Positions 1-10,818 of a stretch of 26,448 bases of DNA are shown here, piece by piece. The notes below the pieces were generated by a model. It did not search any database. It worked only from the letters and a program-made list of their open reading frames with translations, and had not been told where the DNA came from. Within the stretch, counting starts at the first letter, position 1; each line of letters opens with the position of its first letter. Source of the DNA: Endothia cerciana (taxonomy: Eukaryota > Ascomycota > Sordariomycetes > Diaporthales > Cryphonectriaceae); assembly GCA_026119935.1 (NCBI GenBank), contig JALRMH010000103.1:1-26448 (forward strand), in the 5' to 3' direction. The position numbers were made by a program, and so were the translations under genes.

Positions 1-299
1 TTATTAAATAGAAAAACTACTTAATAAGTAAAAACTTATAGAAACTAGCAGAAAACTTAATCTATTATAAATAACTATTTAACTAATATTATTAAAAAAC
101 TAATTATAACTATAATTAATAAAGAAAATACACTAGTTAAAACAATAGCTTATTAATAGAACTAGCTATATTTTTTAATCTTTTAGTTTAAACCTTTTTA
201 ATTAAAAGACTTAACTAATTTACTATATTTAGATTTAATAAAAATTTTTAATTAAGTACTTAATTTAAAGCCTTTTTAAAGAAAAGTCTTTTAAAAGTA
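1..299. other. AT-rich tract, no gene seen
   Basis: Almost pure A/T with frequent TTAA and TATA and stops in all frames. It resembles a heavily RIP-mutated repeat. Nothing else is recognisable. Confidence 0.6.
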
Positions 300-658
300 A
301 AGACTTTAGCAGCCTGCTATTCCTCTTCTATAGTATAACGCTTAGCGTTATATTCCTCAGCCTTTATATAATCTAACTCCTCTATATAAGTAATACTACG
401 ACGCAAGGCACGCTTTATTTTTTCAAACTATATCTACTTCTGCTGACGCAGGCAAAGAAGCTCGATCTCCTTCTTCTTAATCTTATTTTCTAGTTTTCAG
501 TGCTGAGTAGCAATACTATAAAGCTTCTTAAGAGAAGAGCTTATAACATCGCACTTCGAACGACTTAAGCAGATATACTCGATGCAATAGGAAGAGTCTT
601 TAAGAGATACTTTGCAAATTTCGAGACTATAACCCTTGCAGAAAGAACAGACAGGCAT
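300..658 (-). pseudogene. Decayed cysteine-motif/coiled-coil ORF, probably transposon-associated
   Basis: Reading the minus strand from an ATG at 658 gives a continuous frame of about 115 codons. It starts with cysteine-rich sequence (MPVCSFCKGY, then SYCIEYICL and KCDVIS) and continues into a Lys/Glu-rich helical stretch that includes KIKKKEIELL and ITYIEELDYIKAEEY. The frame is broken by TGA, TAG and TAG, then a TAG at 319-317. No frameshift is needed, so point mutation rather than indels explains the decay. The layout, a short cysteine cluster followed by a coiled coil, recalls small hypothetical proteins that are multicopy in ascomycete genomes and tend to sit near repeats. I do not know their function, and the resemblance is from memory. 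It lies beside RIP-mutated LTR sequence, which fits a transposon-linked ORF. Confidence 0.45.
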
Positions 659-744
659 TTTAACAAAGTTCTCTAGAAGGCAGGAAACTAAGAGATCCCG
701 GTCTTAAGTACTTTTCAAGACAGAAGAGGATTTTCAAACGCGAA

Positions 745-856
745 AATTTTTAACTCTGCCTGATATAACAAATTAAAAAGATACAAACAAATAATAAAGT
801 ATGCTAGAACACCTACAGAAGATTATTAAAGACAATAATCGATAAAAGGGAGATGA
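745..856 (+). mobile_element. Internal 3' end of an LTR retroelement with polypurine tract
   Basis: This stretch is similar to 5440-5550 and 23697-23814. In each case it lies directly 5' of the start of a mutated LTR. It ends in a purine run (AAAAGGGAGATGA) that abuts the LTR, the expected place for a polypurine tract that primes plus-strand synthesis. The preceding codons look like a decayed polyprotein tail, but too little survives to name it. Confidence 0.5.
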
Positions 857-1321
857 TATTATAATCTACTTAATATATAAGTTATAGCAACTAGCGTAGT
901 AACAGAACTACTTAGAGCAGACTTTTTAAAATAGAAGATTTAATACTTACCTTTGAGAAGATATAAATTATAATTATATAACTTAAGGTTAAGGTTATAT
1001 ATAATTATACTGACTATAAGTATAGTTAATATATTTAAGAAACAATTATATAAAATCAATATATAGTTTAGATATTCGGATTTAAAAAGCAGGATATATA
1101 AAAATAAGTATTTTTTATAATTAAATAGATCTTATTAATGCTCTTTAGTTATTAATTTAAGTTTTAAATATATATATTTAAAAGCTTTAAAAGTAGTAAA
1201 TACTTATATAAATTACTTAGTTGTATTTCTATATTCAAAGCTTATACTTTAACATCGCTCTTGTTAATATAAACTTAATTAATATATAAAGAATCTCTGA
1301 ATTACTGCAGTGCTTATTATA
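857..1321 (+). mobile_element. RIP-mutated LTR, copy 1
   Basis: A full-length copy (465 bp) of the LTR family seen better preserved at 12181-12656 and 16467-16945. It starts TATTATAATCTACTTAATA where intact copies read TGTTATGACCCATTCAAC, and ends CTGCAGTGCTTATTATA where they read CTGCAGTGCTCATTACA. The telomere-like motif survives as TTAAGGTTAAGGTTA near 982-997. Nearly all differences are C-to-T or G-to-A, as RIP produces. It is preceded by a polypurine tract, so it was a 3' LTR. Confidence 0.7.
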
Positions 1322-2366
1322 TAGTAATTTCTATTATAAATATATAAGTTATTAGCAATTCGCTAACTTAGAGTTAAATTCTTACTTTAAAGTTGCTAGT
1401 AAGTTTGCTATAATAGTATAAAGCTTTATAAGATTCTGATTCAAAAGAAGTATCTTTTTATTTCTCTAATTATAGATTGATAAGCTTAAGAAGTTGAAAA
1501 GAGCTAGCAACTAAGTAACTAGCAGGCCGATTCAAGCTGAGCATCAGCCCGATCAGGCTAGCACTAAAACCTACAGCCTATATAAACCCAGCCTAGCTAG
1601 GCTAGCTTAAATAGCTTCCTTCTTTTTAACAATAATAACAACTATTTAAATCAACAACCTATACTATCTGCAGATCTGCTTCTAATATTTATAACTTATT
1701 AATATTAATATATTAAAATAATTATAAAAAGCTAGTAAATATTAGCTTTCTCTTTAATAAGCATCTTTAAATTACAAAATAAAGCTACTAATACTTTAAT
1801 TAATATAATATAATAATCTTTTTAACTATTTTTTAAAGTATTCTTAGTCTTTTTAATATATTTGCTAATTCTCTTCTATTTATTTTTTAAAGTATCGATT
1901 TTATTTTATATAGTGATTAAAATTAATATAGTTAAAAGTTATAAGAATCTTCTTTTAATTTTTATAAAACTTTTTTAAAAACGCTTTAAACTTTTATTAT
2001 AAATTATACAGCTAATTATCTTACTGCTAATAAGTAGCTTAATATATAAAAATAGCAATATTAGAAATCTTAATATCCTTATTATTTAATATAATTAAAC
2101 TACTATTGCTTAGCTAGCGAGAGCTTTATAAAAGCCTTTAAACTTATTATTCTAGAGCTTAAAGAGTCTTTTATACTTATATTAATTCCTTTAACTCTTG
2201 AATATAAGCTTAAATAATAGTAAGGGTCTTAGTATTAGATAGATGCTGTCCTTCTTTAGACGCCTTGCTAACGATTCATCGGCTTCTTATACAGGGGCTG
2301 CTCGGTCTAGGAGCAGGAGAGTTCATTATTATAACTATAAAAGACTTTTTAAAGAAGAATCAGAAT
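1322..2366. other. AT-rich degraded repeat, no gene seen
   Basis: A/T-rich sequence with dense stops. A TATA-like stretch followed by a run of short A/T words lies near 1580-1640, and GC-richer islands sit near 1530-1610 and 2240-2320. None gives a coding frame or a match to the other repeats here. Confidence 0.5.
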
Positions 2367-2490
2367 TATCAGAACACCTATCACATAAGCCTAGCAGAGT
2401 TATAATAATATAGCAGGAACAGGTTGTCTGATTGATGGCTGCTAGGTGTCTGTTGATATAGAGACTGATTCTTGCAGTGTAGAAAGAACT
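2367..2490 (+). mobile_element. Truncated copy of the 223-bp LTR-like element
   Basis: It matches the first 124 bp of the elements at 24924-25146 and 25940-26162, beginning TATCAGAACACCTAT where those begin TGTCAGAACACC. Similarity stops after GAAAGAACTA, so the GC-rich tandem-repeat end is missing. It marks the border between the AT-rich tract and the SET gene region. Confidence 0.7.
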
Positions 2491-2931
2491 ATTGATATAA
2501 TCTGGGTCTTGCAGTGTCCTATAGTGATCACATTGAGCAATCTTCAACAGCGCATTTATCTCAAAAGGAAGCGTGTAGATAATGATAAGGATGATAGGGC
2601 TAACAAAGAAGTTGAAGCTGTTCTGAAGTTGCCACACTAGTCACCATAACACTGGCACCGGTCTTGGTCTCATTGCTGAATAGGGTTGACCTATGTGATA
2701 ATGTCTCTGGGCTACAATGAAGAAATGGACAGGCATAGCAAACTTCGTTGTCAAAAACTTTTTTCTTAGCAAGATGGAAGTGCTTACAAATGCGTGATGT
2801 GGAATTCTTCTAATCTGCGGATGGTGTGGGCTGCTTGCTGATGCGGTCGGGCAATTGAGTAGAAAAGTGCATAGGTTACAAGACTTATTCGGGCCTTGTG
2901 GCCTGTGCTCAAGCAACCTCCCCGTAGAGCC
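2491..2931. other. Intergenic, downstream of the SET gene
   Basis: Short open frames occur on both strands but none resembles a known protein or has a supporting splice pattern. It probably contains the 3' UTR and terminator of the minus-strand SET gene, which I cannot delimit. Confidence 0.4.
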
Positions 2932-4707
2932 TCAAAGTGTGGCAGCCAAGTCTTCTTTTAATTCCTTCAGGACAGAGTCGAGATAGGCGTATTCATCCCT
3001 AGAAGCTTTACCCATAGCCACTCGGCTTACCAATCTGTCTAAATTGGAATTCTCAGTCATCCTCTTGGCCAAGGCAACAATGATAGGATCTGTCTTCGTT
3101 TTAGGCTCTGGATTGTGAATCTGGGGCTGCTGAATAATCGCAGGTTGAGGCGAGCTTTGTGGTAATGTTGCGGCAGCTATCGATGTTGGTGATCGATCAA
3201 GAGCACCGGATGCCGGCTCGCCAGATCTCGGGATCTGCTGAGAGGCTTGAGCAGCCGCAGAGTTGTTTGTATATAAGAGAGGCGCAACAGCCACGGGAGG
3301 AAAAATGTTCGGCGCTTGTGCTCGGGAGACTGGTTGTAATGCAGGTATTCTGGGGACGGAGGTGGCAACCTCGGCCATGCTGTCCTTGAGTGGATCTCGG
3401 ACGACGATTTCATCTATCACTGTCTTGGGCGAGGATGTCTCGAGTCCGTTATCCTCTTGCGCGATGCTATTTGCTCTGAAGCTAGAAATATGCGATCTGG
3501 AGAAGTTAGCTGCTGATCGTACATGTTGCAAGCAGAAATCACTTACTTCCTTGAATCAGATGCGGCATACTTCCTCGGCTCAGTTACTGAGAGATCTCTT
3601 GCCTCAGATACGCTGAACGCTTTTGAGGCCAGAAAGCCACGGCAATTCGCGCTCCCACATAAACATTCTTGCACATGTTTTGCTGAGAAGGGATGGAAGT
3701 TGTAATCAAACGTCAACTCTGCTCCGATCGGAATTGGTTGATCTTTTGCAAAAAGGCCAATGCTCGGTCGCCCGTGTACAATCCATCTTTCCATCTGGCA
3801 GTTTGGCTCGCATGAATGATTCACGAACCTGGCTATGCCACCAGAAGTTGCATCGATGATCAGATTCCGGTCAAAAGCTAAGAAGTAGGAGCACTAAAGC
3901 AAGTTAGATATTGTTCTCTTATATATATATATATATATTTAGCTTACCACATTGTTTTCATACTCTTCTGTCATTCGCCGCTCGCATTCGGCTACTGTAA
4001 TAATTTCTCCTATATATTCCACAATAAGCTGGTTCGGCTTGAAGCACTTCCTACTCCAAACTCCATTGCCACGATTTGAAGTCTTTACAACTTCCACATT
4101 CATGCAATCTTGTCGACTCTGTTCTTCAGTTAGATTGTGGAATGCACGATTCTGGCAGTGTTTCTCTCCAGCGCTGCAATTCGTATCATCGCATTCATAC
4201 TTCATCATGCGGTTCAGACAATTCTCAACACATTTATCCTCAGCTCTGCATAAGCATCTGGATTGAGAATCTTTGAAGTAACCTGTCTTGCGCCAGCGCA
4301 TGCGGGCATCTCCGACGAATCGATCTGGGATTTCGTAAGCATTCTGGCCCTCACAGCATTGAGATCACTCTTACTCTTGGTCATCTTGCGCCACTTGTCT
4401 GCCTTGGCTTTTTGCTGGATCCTAGGCTGCTTGACCAACCTGCTAGGCCCCACAGTTGTATCGCTAGTCAAACTTGCAGTACGTGACTTATGTTTCGAAA
4501 GGCCCCAATTGCTTATGTTCCTAGCATATGTGCGGCGACTGAGTTGCTGTCAGATATCAATTCCAATAAATCAAAGGATATTGTTTCTACTTGCCTTGCT
4601 TTCAGGCCGAACTCCTTCTCCATGACCATCATCGTCTCGGTAAGCGTTTTACCTTTTATCCAATAAAGGTCTATAACCTCCTTCTTGTATCGAAGTATTT
4701 CCCTCAT
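2932..4707 (-). CDS. Clr5-AWS-SET-postSET histone lysine methyltransferase (Ash1/SETD2-like, probably H3K36)
   Basis: Five exons (4707-4591, 4546-4375, 4324-3948, 3893-3547, 3496-2932) join in frame to 525 aa. Introns are 44, 50, 54 and 50 bp, GT-AG; the last two have CTAAC near the acceptor. Residues 1-60 resemble a Clr5 domain (YKKEVIDLY, TLTETMMVMEKEFGLKA, then TYARNISNWGL). Next come FVGDARMRWRK, a Cys-rich AWS (about 119-160), SET (about 173-290: GNGVWS, VEYIGEII, NHSCEPNC at 247-254, ELTFDY at 281-286) and post-SET (C299, C301, C306 with CRG). The order AWS-SET-postSET is that of nuclear H3K36 methyltransferases of the Ash1/Set2 group, so it should methylate histone H3; the target is inference. 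The tail (339-525) is Pro/Ser-rich with a final charged helix. No premature stop is seen. The first intron is least certain: it is short, its branch point is tight, and about four residues seem extra in the Clr5 domain. Confidence 0.82.
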
Positions 4708-5439
4708 TTTGTTCAACCAATGAGGGGAGGTGGTCGGTGAAATGAGGAAGATTCATGATCACTTGGAAAACCATATAGAAGCCCTTGCTCTCAAGTTGGC
4801 CTGGAGGGTCTCAGCCTAGTATATAGATAATGCATGTCCTCTTGCTCACATTCCCTGGTCATGGTCTTGGTACTCTCCTGAAGCATGGATGTAAATTAAC
4901 CCCTGGCTGCATTAGCGTCGAAAGGCTGCATGCTCCAACTTGATCAGCTTGTGCCGCGGTACCACTTTGGCATCGGCTACGTCAATGCTATACACTGTTT
5001 CAGTTTGTGATGGCTGGGAGATTTGCAGATCTGTATTTCCCGATCTCCTCGAATATTCTGGCACTAGCATGGGTATGGGGACCCCTGATAGATGGTTTCT
5101 TGTCTATTCCAGATCCTGATAAAAAAAGCAATGACGGGAGGAAAAGTGGGACCAAGAATCCCAGTAGCGCGCCTGAAAGAATCACCTGAACACCCTGCTA
5201 GACCAAGCAGTACGCTTGCCTATGCAAAGAGAATGCTGAGAAGCCCATTTTTGGTGGCGCAGGTATAGACAACAACTTATGCTAGCTTTTGCGAAAGAGC
5301 TTTTGCATGGACAAGGATGCACAGTGTCTCCAGGGAGGTTCGAAGTTACGCCGAGAGCTGATGAGAAACAGTACCTATGAGCAAAAATGATTCAGGTGGT
5401 TGTTGTTGTTAGAAGGAAGGAAGCTATCTAGAACAAACT
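4708..5439. other. Intergenic, upstream of the SET gene
   Basis: No gene supported. A 60-codon plus-strand frame at 5007-5189 has a hydrophobic stretch with GPLIDGFL, faintly like a transporter fragment, but it has no homologous flanks. The SET promoter should lie in the first few hundred bases; no clear element is seen. Confidence 0.4.
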
Positions 5440-5550
5440 TTATTAACCTTATTCAACATCTTGAATTAGGAAGGTATAATTCTCTACTAGGACAACTAGG
5501 GAACACTTATAGAAAATCTTTAAAGATAAAGATCTATAAAAGGAAGATAA
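5440..5550 (+). mobile_element. Internal 3' end of an LTR retroelement with polypurine tract, second copy
   Basis: Similar to 745-856 and ending in AAAAGGAAGATAA directly before an LTR start. It preserves the same order: polyprotein-like tail, purine run, LTR. Confidence 0.5.
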
Positions 5551-6012
5551 TATTATAACTTATCTAATATACAGGTTATAAGAAAGGCTATAAAGAATAA
5601 AGTAGATTTAAAAGATTAAGTAAAACAGAATCTGATATCTAGACCTGTGCTTATATAACCTAGAGCTAGGTTTATTAAATTAGTTAAAATTAGCTATTAA
5701 TTTATAGTGATTCGGATTAGTTAGATTAGTATACTAAGCTAACTAATTCAATAAATAGTATTAATAAAGAATTAAAAAAATAAATTATATAAGGAAGGAT
5801 GTTTCCTACTATTAGATAGATTTTATAGTGTTTTTCAATCGTTAATCTAAGCATTAGATTACACTATACTCTAATAGCTTTAAAGGTAGTAAATACTTGC
5901 ATTTAGACTTTAATTATATGTTTATATTTAAGGCCTGTACTTAGCATCGCTCTTGCTAGTATAAACTCTTTGTATACTTAAGGATCTTCGGATTACTGCA
6001 GTGCTTATTACA
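5551..6012 (+). mobile_element. RIP-mutated LTR, copy 2
   Basis: A 462-bp LTR of the same family. It starts TATTATAACTTATCTAATA, carries TAACCTAGAGCTAGGTTTA where intact copies have the TTAGGG motif, and ends CTGCAGTGCTTATTACA. It is less mutated than copy 1. The polypurine tract before it makes it a 3' LTR. Confidence 0.7.
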
Positions 6013-6251
6013 TTACTCTAGTTAAAAAACAGTAGAAATAAAGAGCAAAGTAAAAAGAGAGATAAGATACCGCGAAGAGGTCGCAGAGAGATAGCAGCAA
6101 GGAGGTTTCGTCTAGCTTTCGAGCAAGGTTTTCCTCCCTAGATATCCGCAGAGGGTCTGCATGCCTATAAAAGACGCTGGATATATATTCTAGATATATA
6201 TTCAGCTAGCGTAATAAGAATAATTATTATTATTAAATGTGGCTGACCAGG

Positions 6252-6354
6252 GTGAACGGAATAAAGGGGTGAACGGAATGAAGGGGTGAATGGAATGTAG
6301 GGGTGAATGGAATAAAGGGGTGAACGGAATGGAGGGGTGCACGGAAAGGGGTGG
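6252..6354. repeat. 17-bp minisatellite
   Basis: Five near-perfect head-to-tail units of 17 bp (GTGAACGGAATAAAGGG) followed by a degenerate sixth. Units differ mostly at positions 6 and 12-14. Seventeen is not a multiple of three, so it is not a protein repeat. Confidence 0.85.
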
Positions 6355-6596
6355 TCTGACTTATTCGGAACTGAGGTTTTTCGCCCAGAAGATCCTTCAT
6401 AATCGGCTTCGCATAAACCTTTCGCAAAAATAGATAATTGAGCGATATAGAACCCTAGAGATCAGACGCATCTGTTGACGCTACTTTTTATTGAAATTAG
6501 CGAGGACTTAATTTAATTTGCTTTTCTATCTGTTCCGAGCCTGGACACATACTAGACAGCTCGCAAGCTGGTTACCTCACATTTCGTCATAACGTG

Positions 6597-6835
6597 CGGA
6601 AATTCCACCAATCCGCTTGGTCGGCAGAGTGGTATCCAGGGCACATGGAGATAGAGGGGGATGAAATTGCTGACAAGCCAGCAAAGCAGCGGCAGACGAG
6701 GAAGGACAGGGGAAGGAAAAGCCGAGACCGCTACTGCGAAAGAGTTAATCTGACCAACCCGGAACTCGCTTCCCCGCGGCCTCCGGCCGAGATCGTCTAT
6801 GCTCTCCGCCAGCTGCCACTATCTAGCTGCTAGTC
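6597..6835 (+). pseudogene. LINE-type RNase H remnant
   Basis: An open frame contains WYPGHMEIEGDEIADKPAKQ, close to the W-PGH-x-x-x-EGNE-x-AD signature at the end of the RNase H domain in fungal non-LTR retrotransposon polyproteins, including the final conserved Asp. Only the domain end and a short tail (ERVNLTNPEL) survive. No reverse transcriptase is seen upstream, so it is a 5'-truncated insertion, the usual fate of LINE copies. Confidence 0.7.
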
Positions 6836-7028
6836 CCTGCTATCTAGCTTCTACTATCTTGCTGCCAGCTGCCGGATTGTACCTATCATATATAGAATTT
6901 TAACAAAGAAAAAAAGAAGAAAAAAGAATTATTTGAGTGCTGCTACTGAATAGTCCGGCAGTAACGGAGTGTTTCGGCACCGAGGCCGCGGAGAAGCGAG
7001 TTCCGGGTTGGTCAGATTAACTTTTTCG
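6737..7028. repeat. Inverted repeat of LINE tail sequence
   Basis: The arm at 6737-6786 is the near-perfect reverse complement of 6980-7028 (shared core TTAATCTGACCAACCCGGAA, then CTCGCTTCYCCGCGGCC). The spacer is about 190 bp and holds short CTATCTAGCT-type repeats. The first arm encodes the tail of the RNase H remnant, so two LINE 3' ends appear to meet tail to tail. Confidence 0.8.
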
Positions 7029-7338
7029 GTAGGACGCGGGTGGCTTGGCAGGGGAGCTGGCGGAAGCGGGCGGTTGGGGAAAGTGTGGGCCCTGGTTAGC
7101 GGTCTGCCTATCGACCAACCATGTCAAGCCGCACAATGTAGTCGGCACCCCACCCCTGCGACCCGAATGATTTCCCCGCGCCCTATCCACCAATCAAATC
7201 AGGAAATTCGATGCAGTGGAGCATTTCATTTCAGCACGCCACGCCACGCCACGCCACATTCTCATAAACACTTTCTTCTGCAGGCATTCACGCGTCATTC
7301 TTTCTTCTTCCTTATTCCACTCGCTGCATCGCCGACAC

Positions 7339-7434
7339 TGCCACCGATCCTGCCACCGATCCTGCCACCGATCCTGCCACCGATCCTGCCACCGATCCTG
7401 CCACCCACACTGCTACCGACTCTGCCACCGACCG
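7339..7434. repeat. 12-bp minisatellite
   Basis: Eight units of 12 bp: five identical TGCCACCGATCC followed by three diverged ones. Because 12 is a multiple of three, it opens long frames on both strands, which explains the spurious ORFs here. Confidence 0.9.
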
Positions 7435-8302
7435 TCGCTGTGTCTCCGGCCGGCGCTGCAGGTACTGCAGGTACTGCATCGCACTGCGCAAGTACGCAGC
7501 GGAGGGAGAAAGCCCAGCAAGGAGCCCCCTCGCCAAGCTACAGTCTGCCGAGGATCCAGGCATCGTTTTGTCGATCGCCAGGTTGTCTTGAAAACCCCCA
7601 GGCAAAGACTACATGGTCTTTTTCGACAGGCGGTGCTATTCAACGGGTCTGACGCTTCTGGGCGTTGGGTCACCAGGTCCGGCAGCTCTCTGTTGGCGCC
7701 GCCGTTCTGGAGGCCAGCTTCGATCCCCATCACATCGCCGCTGCGAGGCCCCAGTCTCCAAGTCAAGGCTACTTTGACTACAACAGAAAGCCTGGGGGGG
7801 TGGGCGCCTGCGGGCGGGGTTTCTTTCCCGCATAGCTTCCCCGTCCGAATGAAGCATACTAATGCCAAATGTTCTGTACCTAGTTGTCATTATGGCTGCT
7901 CCAGCTCCGCCCCTGCCTATCGTACAAAAGGCTACGGCTGTGGTCGAGTGGAGCGATCATACAACCCAAGCCTCGGCTCTCTCGCTATCTGGTCGGACCG
8001 AAACCCTCCTCTGTTCTGTTCACCCTGCCCTGCAGTGAACAGCAGCACACTGCAGCCCTGTTCATCCGGGTCTCGCTCCATCTCGGACGGCAGCAGATGA
8101 CGGAGGAGGAAGAGAAGGAAGAATGTCTGTACATCGTGATTGAACCGTCAGATAGATATCTATCTCCCTGCTCATCCAGGGTTCAGCGCAAAACCTTGCG
8201 GAAAATAGTCCTAGTGATATCGCCGTCTTTGGCAGTCCCACGACATGACATGCCTCCACCTGCTGCTGCACAGACCTGTCACCATCTTCGCCTCTTCTGA
8301 CC
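7435..8302. other. GC-rich stretch, no gene supported
   Basis: Several overlapping open frames on both strands, none with recognisable protein sequence. The length of the frames is explained by GC content and the adjacent minisatellite. Confidence 0.4.
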
Positions 8303-9572
8303 TTGCCCTACCACTGCGCCCGAAGCACAGCGCTGACCCTTCTGCGCGCCCTAGGGCTGCTAACGCAACAAACCCTCTTCGCCATCCACATACAGCAACC
8401 CCGCGTCTTAGATATGGAAGCGCTACAGCGAACCTGTCAGGCAGCAACGAAAGGCAGGCTTACGCAGCACCCAGATGTACATGACACTTTTTTTGCCAGC
8501 GTCACCACGCTATTGTCATCGAACCCCACAATCTTCCCGAGACCGGGAGCAGCAAGAGGAAAAGACGACAATGACGACAACGACCATCGTATCGCGACCC
8601 CCCTTTCCCCCCTCCATACACGGCAGCTCGGGCGCTGTCGCCGCCCTCGGCCGCCACACGGTCTAAATCTCCTGAGAAGAAGAAGAAGAAGAAGAAGCAG
8701 CTGCACCAGCTGCAGCAGCAGGGGCGCGAGCAGGAGCAGGAGCGCGGGCAGGATAGCACAGATGTAGGAGACACGATGCCACCAACAAGAGCTGTCGTTA
8801 GGATCCGGGCAAGGTTCCTCGCCCGGCAGAAGGCGCAGGTGGGTGAATTCCTCACACAACAGCAGGCGCAGGTGGGCCAGGCTTTTTTGTCCGTATCGAC
8901 GCGCAGGTGCAAGAGATGGAGGGGCCGCATCACGGAGCGGCTCGAGAGGCGTATCGGAGACGAGATACAGGACTGTGAACAGCACGTCGGGGATCTCGTC
9001 CGTAACAATACCGCCGAACCCTCCGGCACGAGCTCGACGAGGTTATCGAGAATTCCGTGGAGCGCGACCTGGATCTCAAGGAAGCCTGCTGGGAGGATGT
9101 CAAGGACGAGATCAGGCAGGCGTGCCTGAATGAGCTGGAGGATGATCTGGAGGGCGGTCTTGTGACCATTACTCTTCCCCCAGATGAGACTCTTTACTCA
9201 AGGTCAGTTGCGATAGACTGCTACATTTCGAAGTGGGCACTTGAGGGCGTTCTCGCACTGGCAGATAGAGAATCTGTAGATATTGTGATAAAAGAAGAGT
9301 CTCCCGAGCCAGACTGCTTCCCGCTAGTAATGCATAGGACGTAATGCCTGCGCTATATTAAGGACGAAAGGCTGTCCTATAAGGAAAGGATATTCAAATA
9401 CAGCCGACCTGCAGTAATGTAGGACCATTTCGATAGGCAGCACGCCAAGCAGCTAAGCAGTGCAGGGGGAGTCACTTGCAATCATCCAAAGTGTGGAGAG
9501 GAGGCATTCAAGGACTTGTGCCATTTCAAAAACCATATAGACTCGGTTCACTGTGTCAGGCTGCAGGCCTAA
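8303..9572 (+). pseudogene. Decayed helical/coiled-coil protein with C2H2 zinc-finger tail
   Basis: Coding-like sequence runs through changing frames. 8303-8560 includes VLDMEALQRTCQAA and FFASVTTLLSSNPTIF. About 8640-8990 has a (AAG)n lysine run, Gln/Glu-rich helix and RITERLERRIGDEIQ. 9006-9572 begins with LRHELDEVIENS and an acidic helix, then KDERLSYKERIFKYSRP, DHFDRQH and a C2H2 finger (CNHPKC, then HFKNH and VH) ending at TAA 9570-9572. The last segment holds one frame but is broken by TAA at 9342-9344 and TAG at 9420-9422, where Gln and Trp would fit. Frame changes upstream may be indels or unseen introns, and two unrelated fragments may be joined. The finger resembles the C-terminal HFKNH tail of fungal FluG/DUF3435-type proteins; no recombinase core is seen. 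Confidence 0.45.
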
Positions 9573-10818
9573 ATGTATTCTACTTTGAGCTTTACTTCTC
9601 GTTCTGACCAAGATATTTTTTGGCCCAATCTGCTGATTTATATCAATATCATTTGACCATATGATTATTATATGCTATAGATTATATTTGCAAAACCCAT
9701 TCTATTGTTTTTATAGATATACAAAAAATTTATAGCAGCTTTCAGTATAAGTTCTATATCTACCAGCTCTTCTTTATTATCAAGTTACTCTGCTTGAAGA
9801 CTAAGCCCTGCTTGTTGCAATAGCTAAAACCAAAGCTTTATTATATATGAATACCTAATAATATTGCAACATAATCAAGGGATGATAAGGATATGAGATT
9901 CGAGGGGAGGGTTTCGGGGAGCTGGCATCGCGGCAGAGTGCCGCCCCTCGAAGCCCAGCGTCTGCCCTTTTTTGGTCTGTCTGTTCGGGGCTTTGAGCAA
10001 CAGAAGCGGCGATACCATGCGCACGCCTCCTCCGTGCTGGACCAGGAGCAAGTGCTTCGCTCCTCGCGGCTTGCCAATCCGATGCGAGACGAGAAAAGGT
10101 TCATGGCTACCGACCTACCCCCCTCACTATCACCACCTCGCAAGCGAGTCAAGAGAGCGCGCAAGAAGAACGAAGGTTGATCATAGACCTCGATAGCGTC
10201 GCATGTGACTCTGCTACCTGCGTATACGCATGCTTGTATTGTCCCCACCCCCACCCCATCCTCCCGACCCCTCTTTCCTTCCATTTGAAATTTTTTCCTT
10301 TTTGTTATTCGTTAGATAGAATTTCATAGATCCCATGAAGGTGGCCAAGTGGCCAAGCCGATCAAGTAGGGCTGTCAAGTGGCGGTTATTGCAATGCTTC
10401 CTTAATAGAAGCATGCGAAGACTGCCAGTCCTGCAGAGCGAAGAAAGACAGTACTAACTACCTGAGCCTATATAGCTAGGGGCTGAGCACATGTAATTTT
10501 TCTCTCCACCCTTTTATTTGGCTGTATTGGATTATGAGAAGGGTGCCCGAGTATACTGCATATGCTCACGTACTAAGTGTGGGCACGTGCAGCATGCTCG
10601 GTCTGTTCATGGACAGCTTGGGCCGGGGGCGTGATGAAGACTGCGTCCTTGCGCATCTGCCGGCGATTCGTTACTTCTCTCCAAGCAAGGAGGAAGGTGC
10701 ATATTTTCCAAAGCCCGGTTCTTCCTACTATATAATGCTTAAGAGAGTCCCGGCAATATCTCCGAAACCAGGGTATAAAGTGCGCAAGAGCATCCTGAAG
10801 TTTATCACTAGTATTTAG
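9573..10818. other. No supported gene
   Basis: AT-rich to about 9880, then a GC-richer stretch with overlapping frames on both strands (plus 9893-10180 ends in a basic KRVKRARKK tail) and a 94-codon plus frame at 10534-10818. None shows a known domain. The 10534 frame runs through a TAG straight into the dynamin-like fragment and may be its lost upstream part. Confidence 0.35.

Noticed and set aside
5007..5189. Possible transporter (MFS) fragment with GPLIDGFL
   Set aside because: The match is a few residues long, both strands are open here, and no neighbouring transmembrane segments are found.
6969..8100. Long plus frames (227 and 294 codons) with repeated CHRSC or PPIL units
   Set aside because: They are created by the 12-bp minisatellite and GC-rich flanks. 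All three plus frames and the minus strand are open, and none has protein-like sequence outside the repeat.
8437..9029. Minus-strand frames of 175-182 codons with Leu- or Phe-runs
   Set aside because: The runs are the antisense of the (AAG)n and (CAG)n tracts of the plus-strand coding-like sequence.
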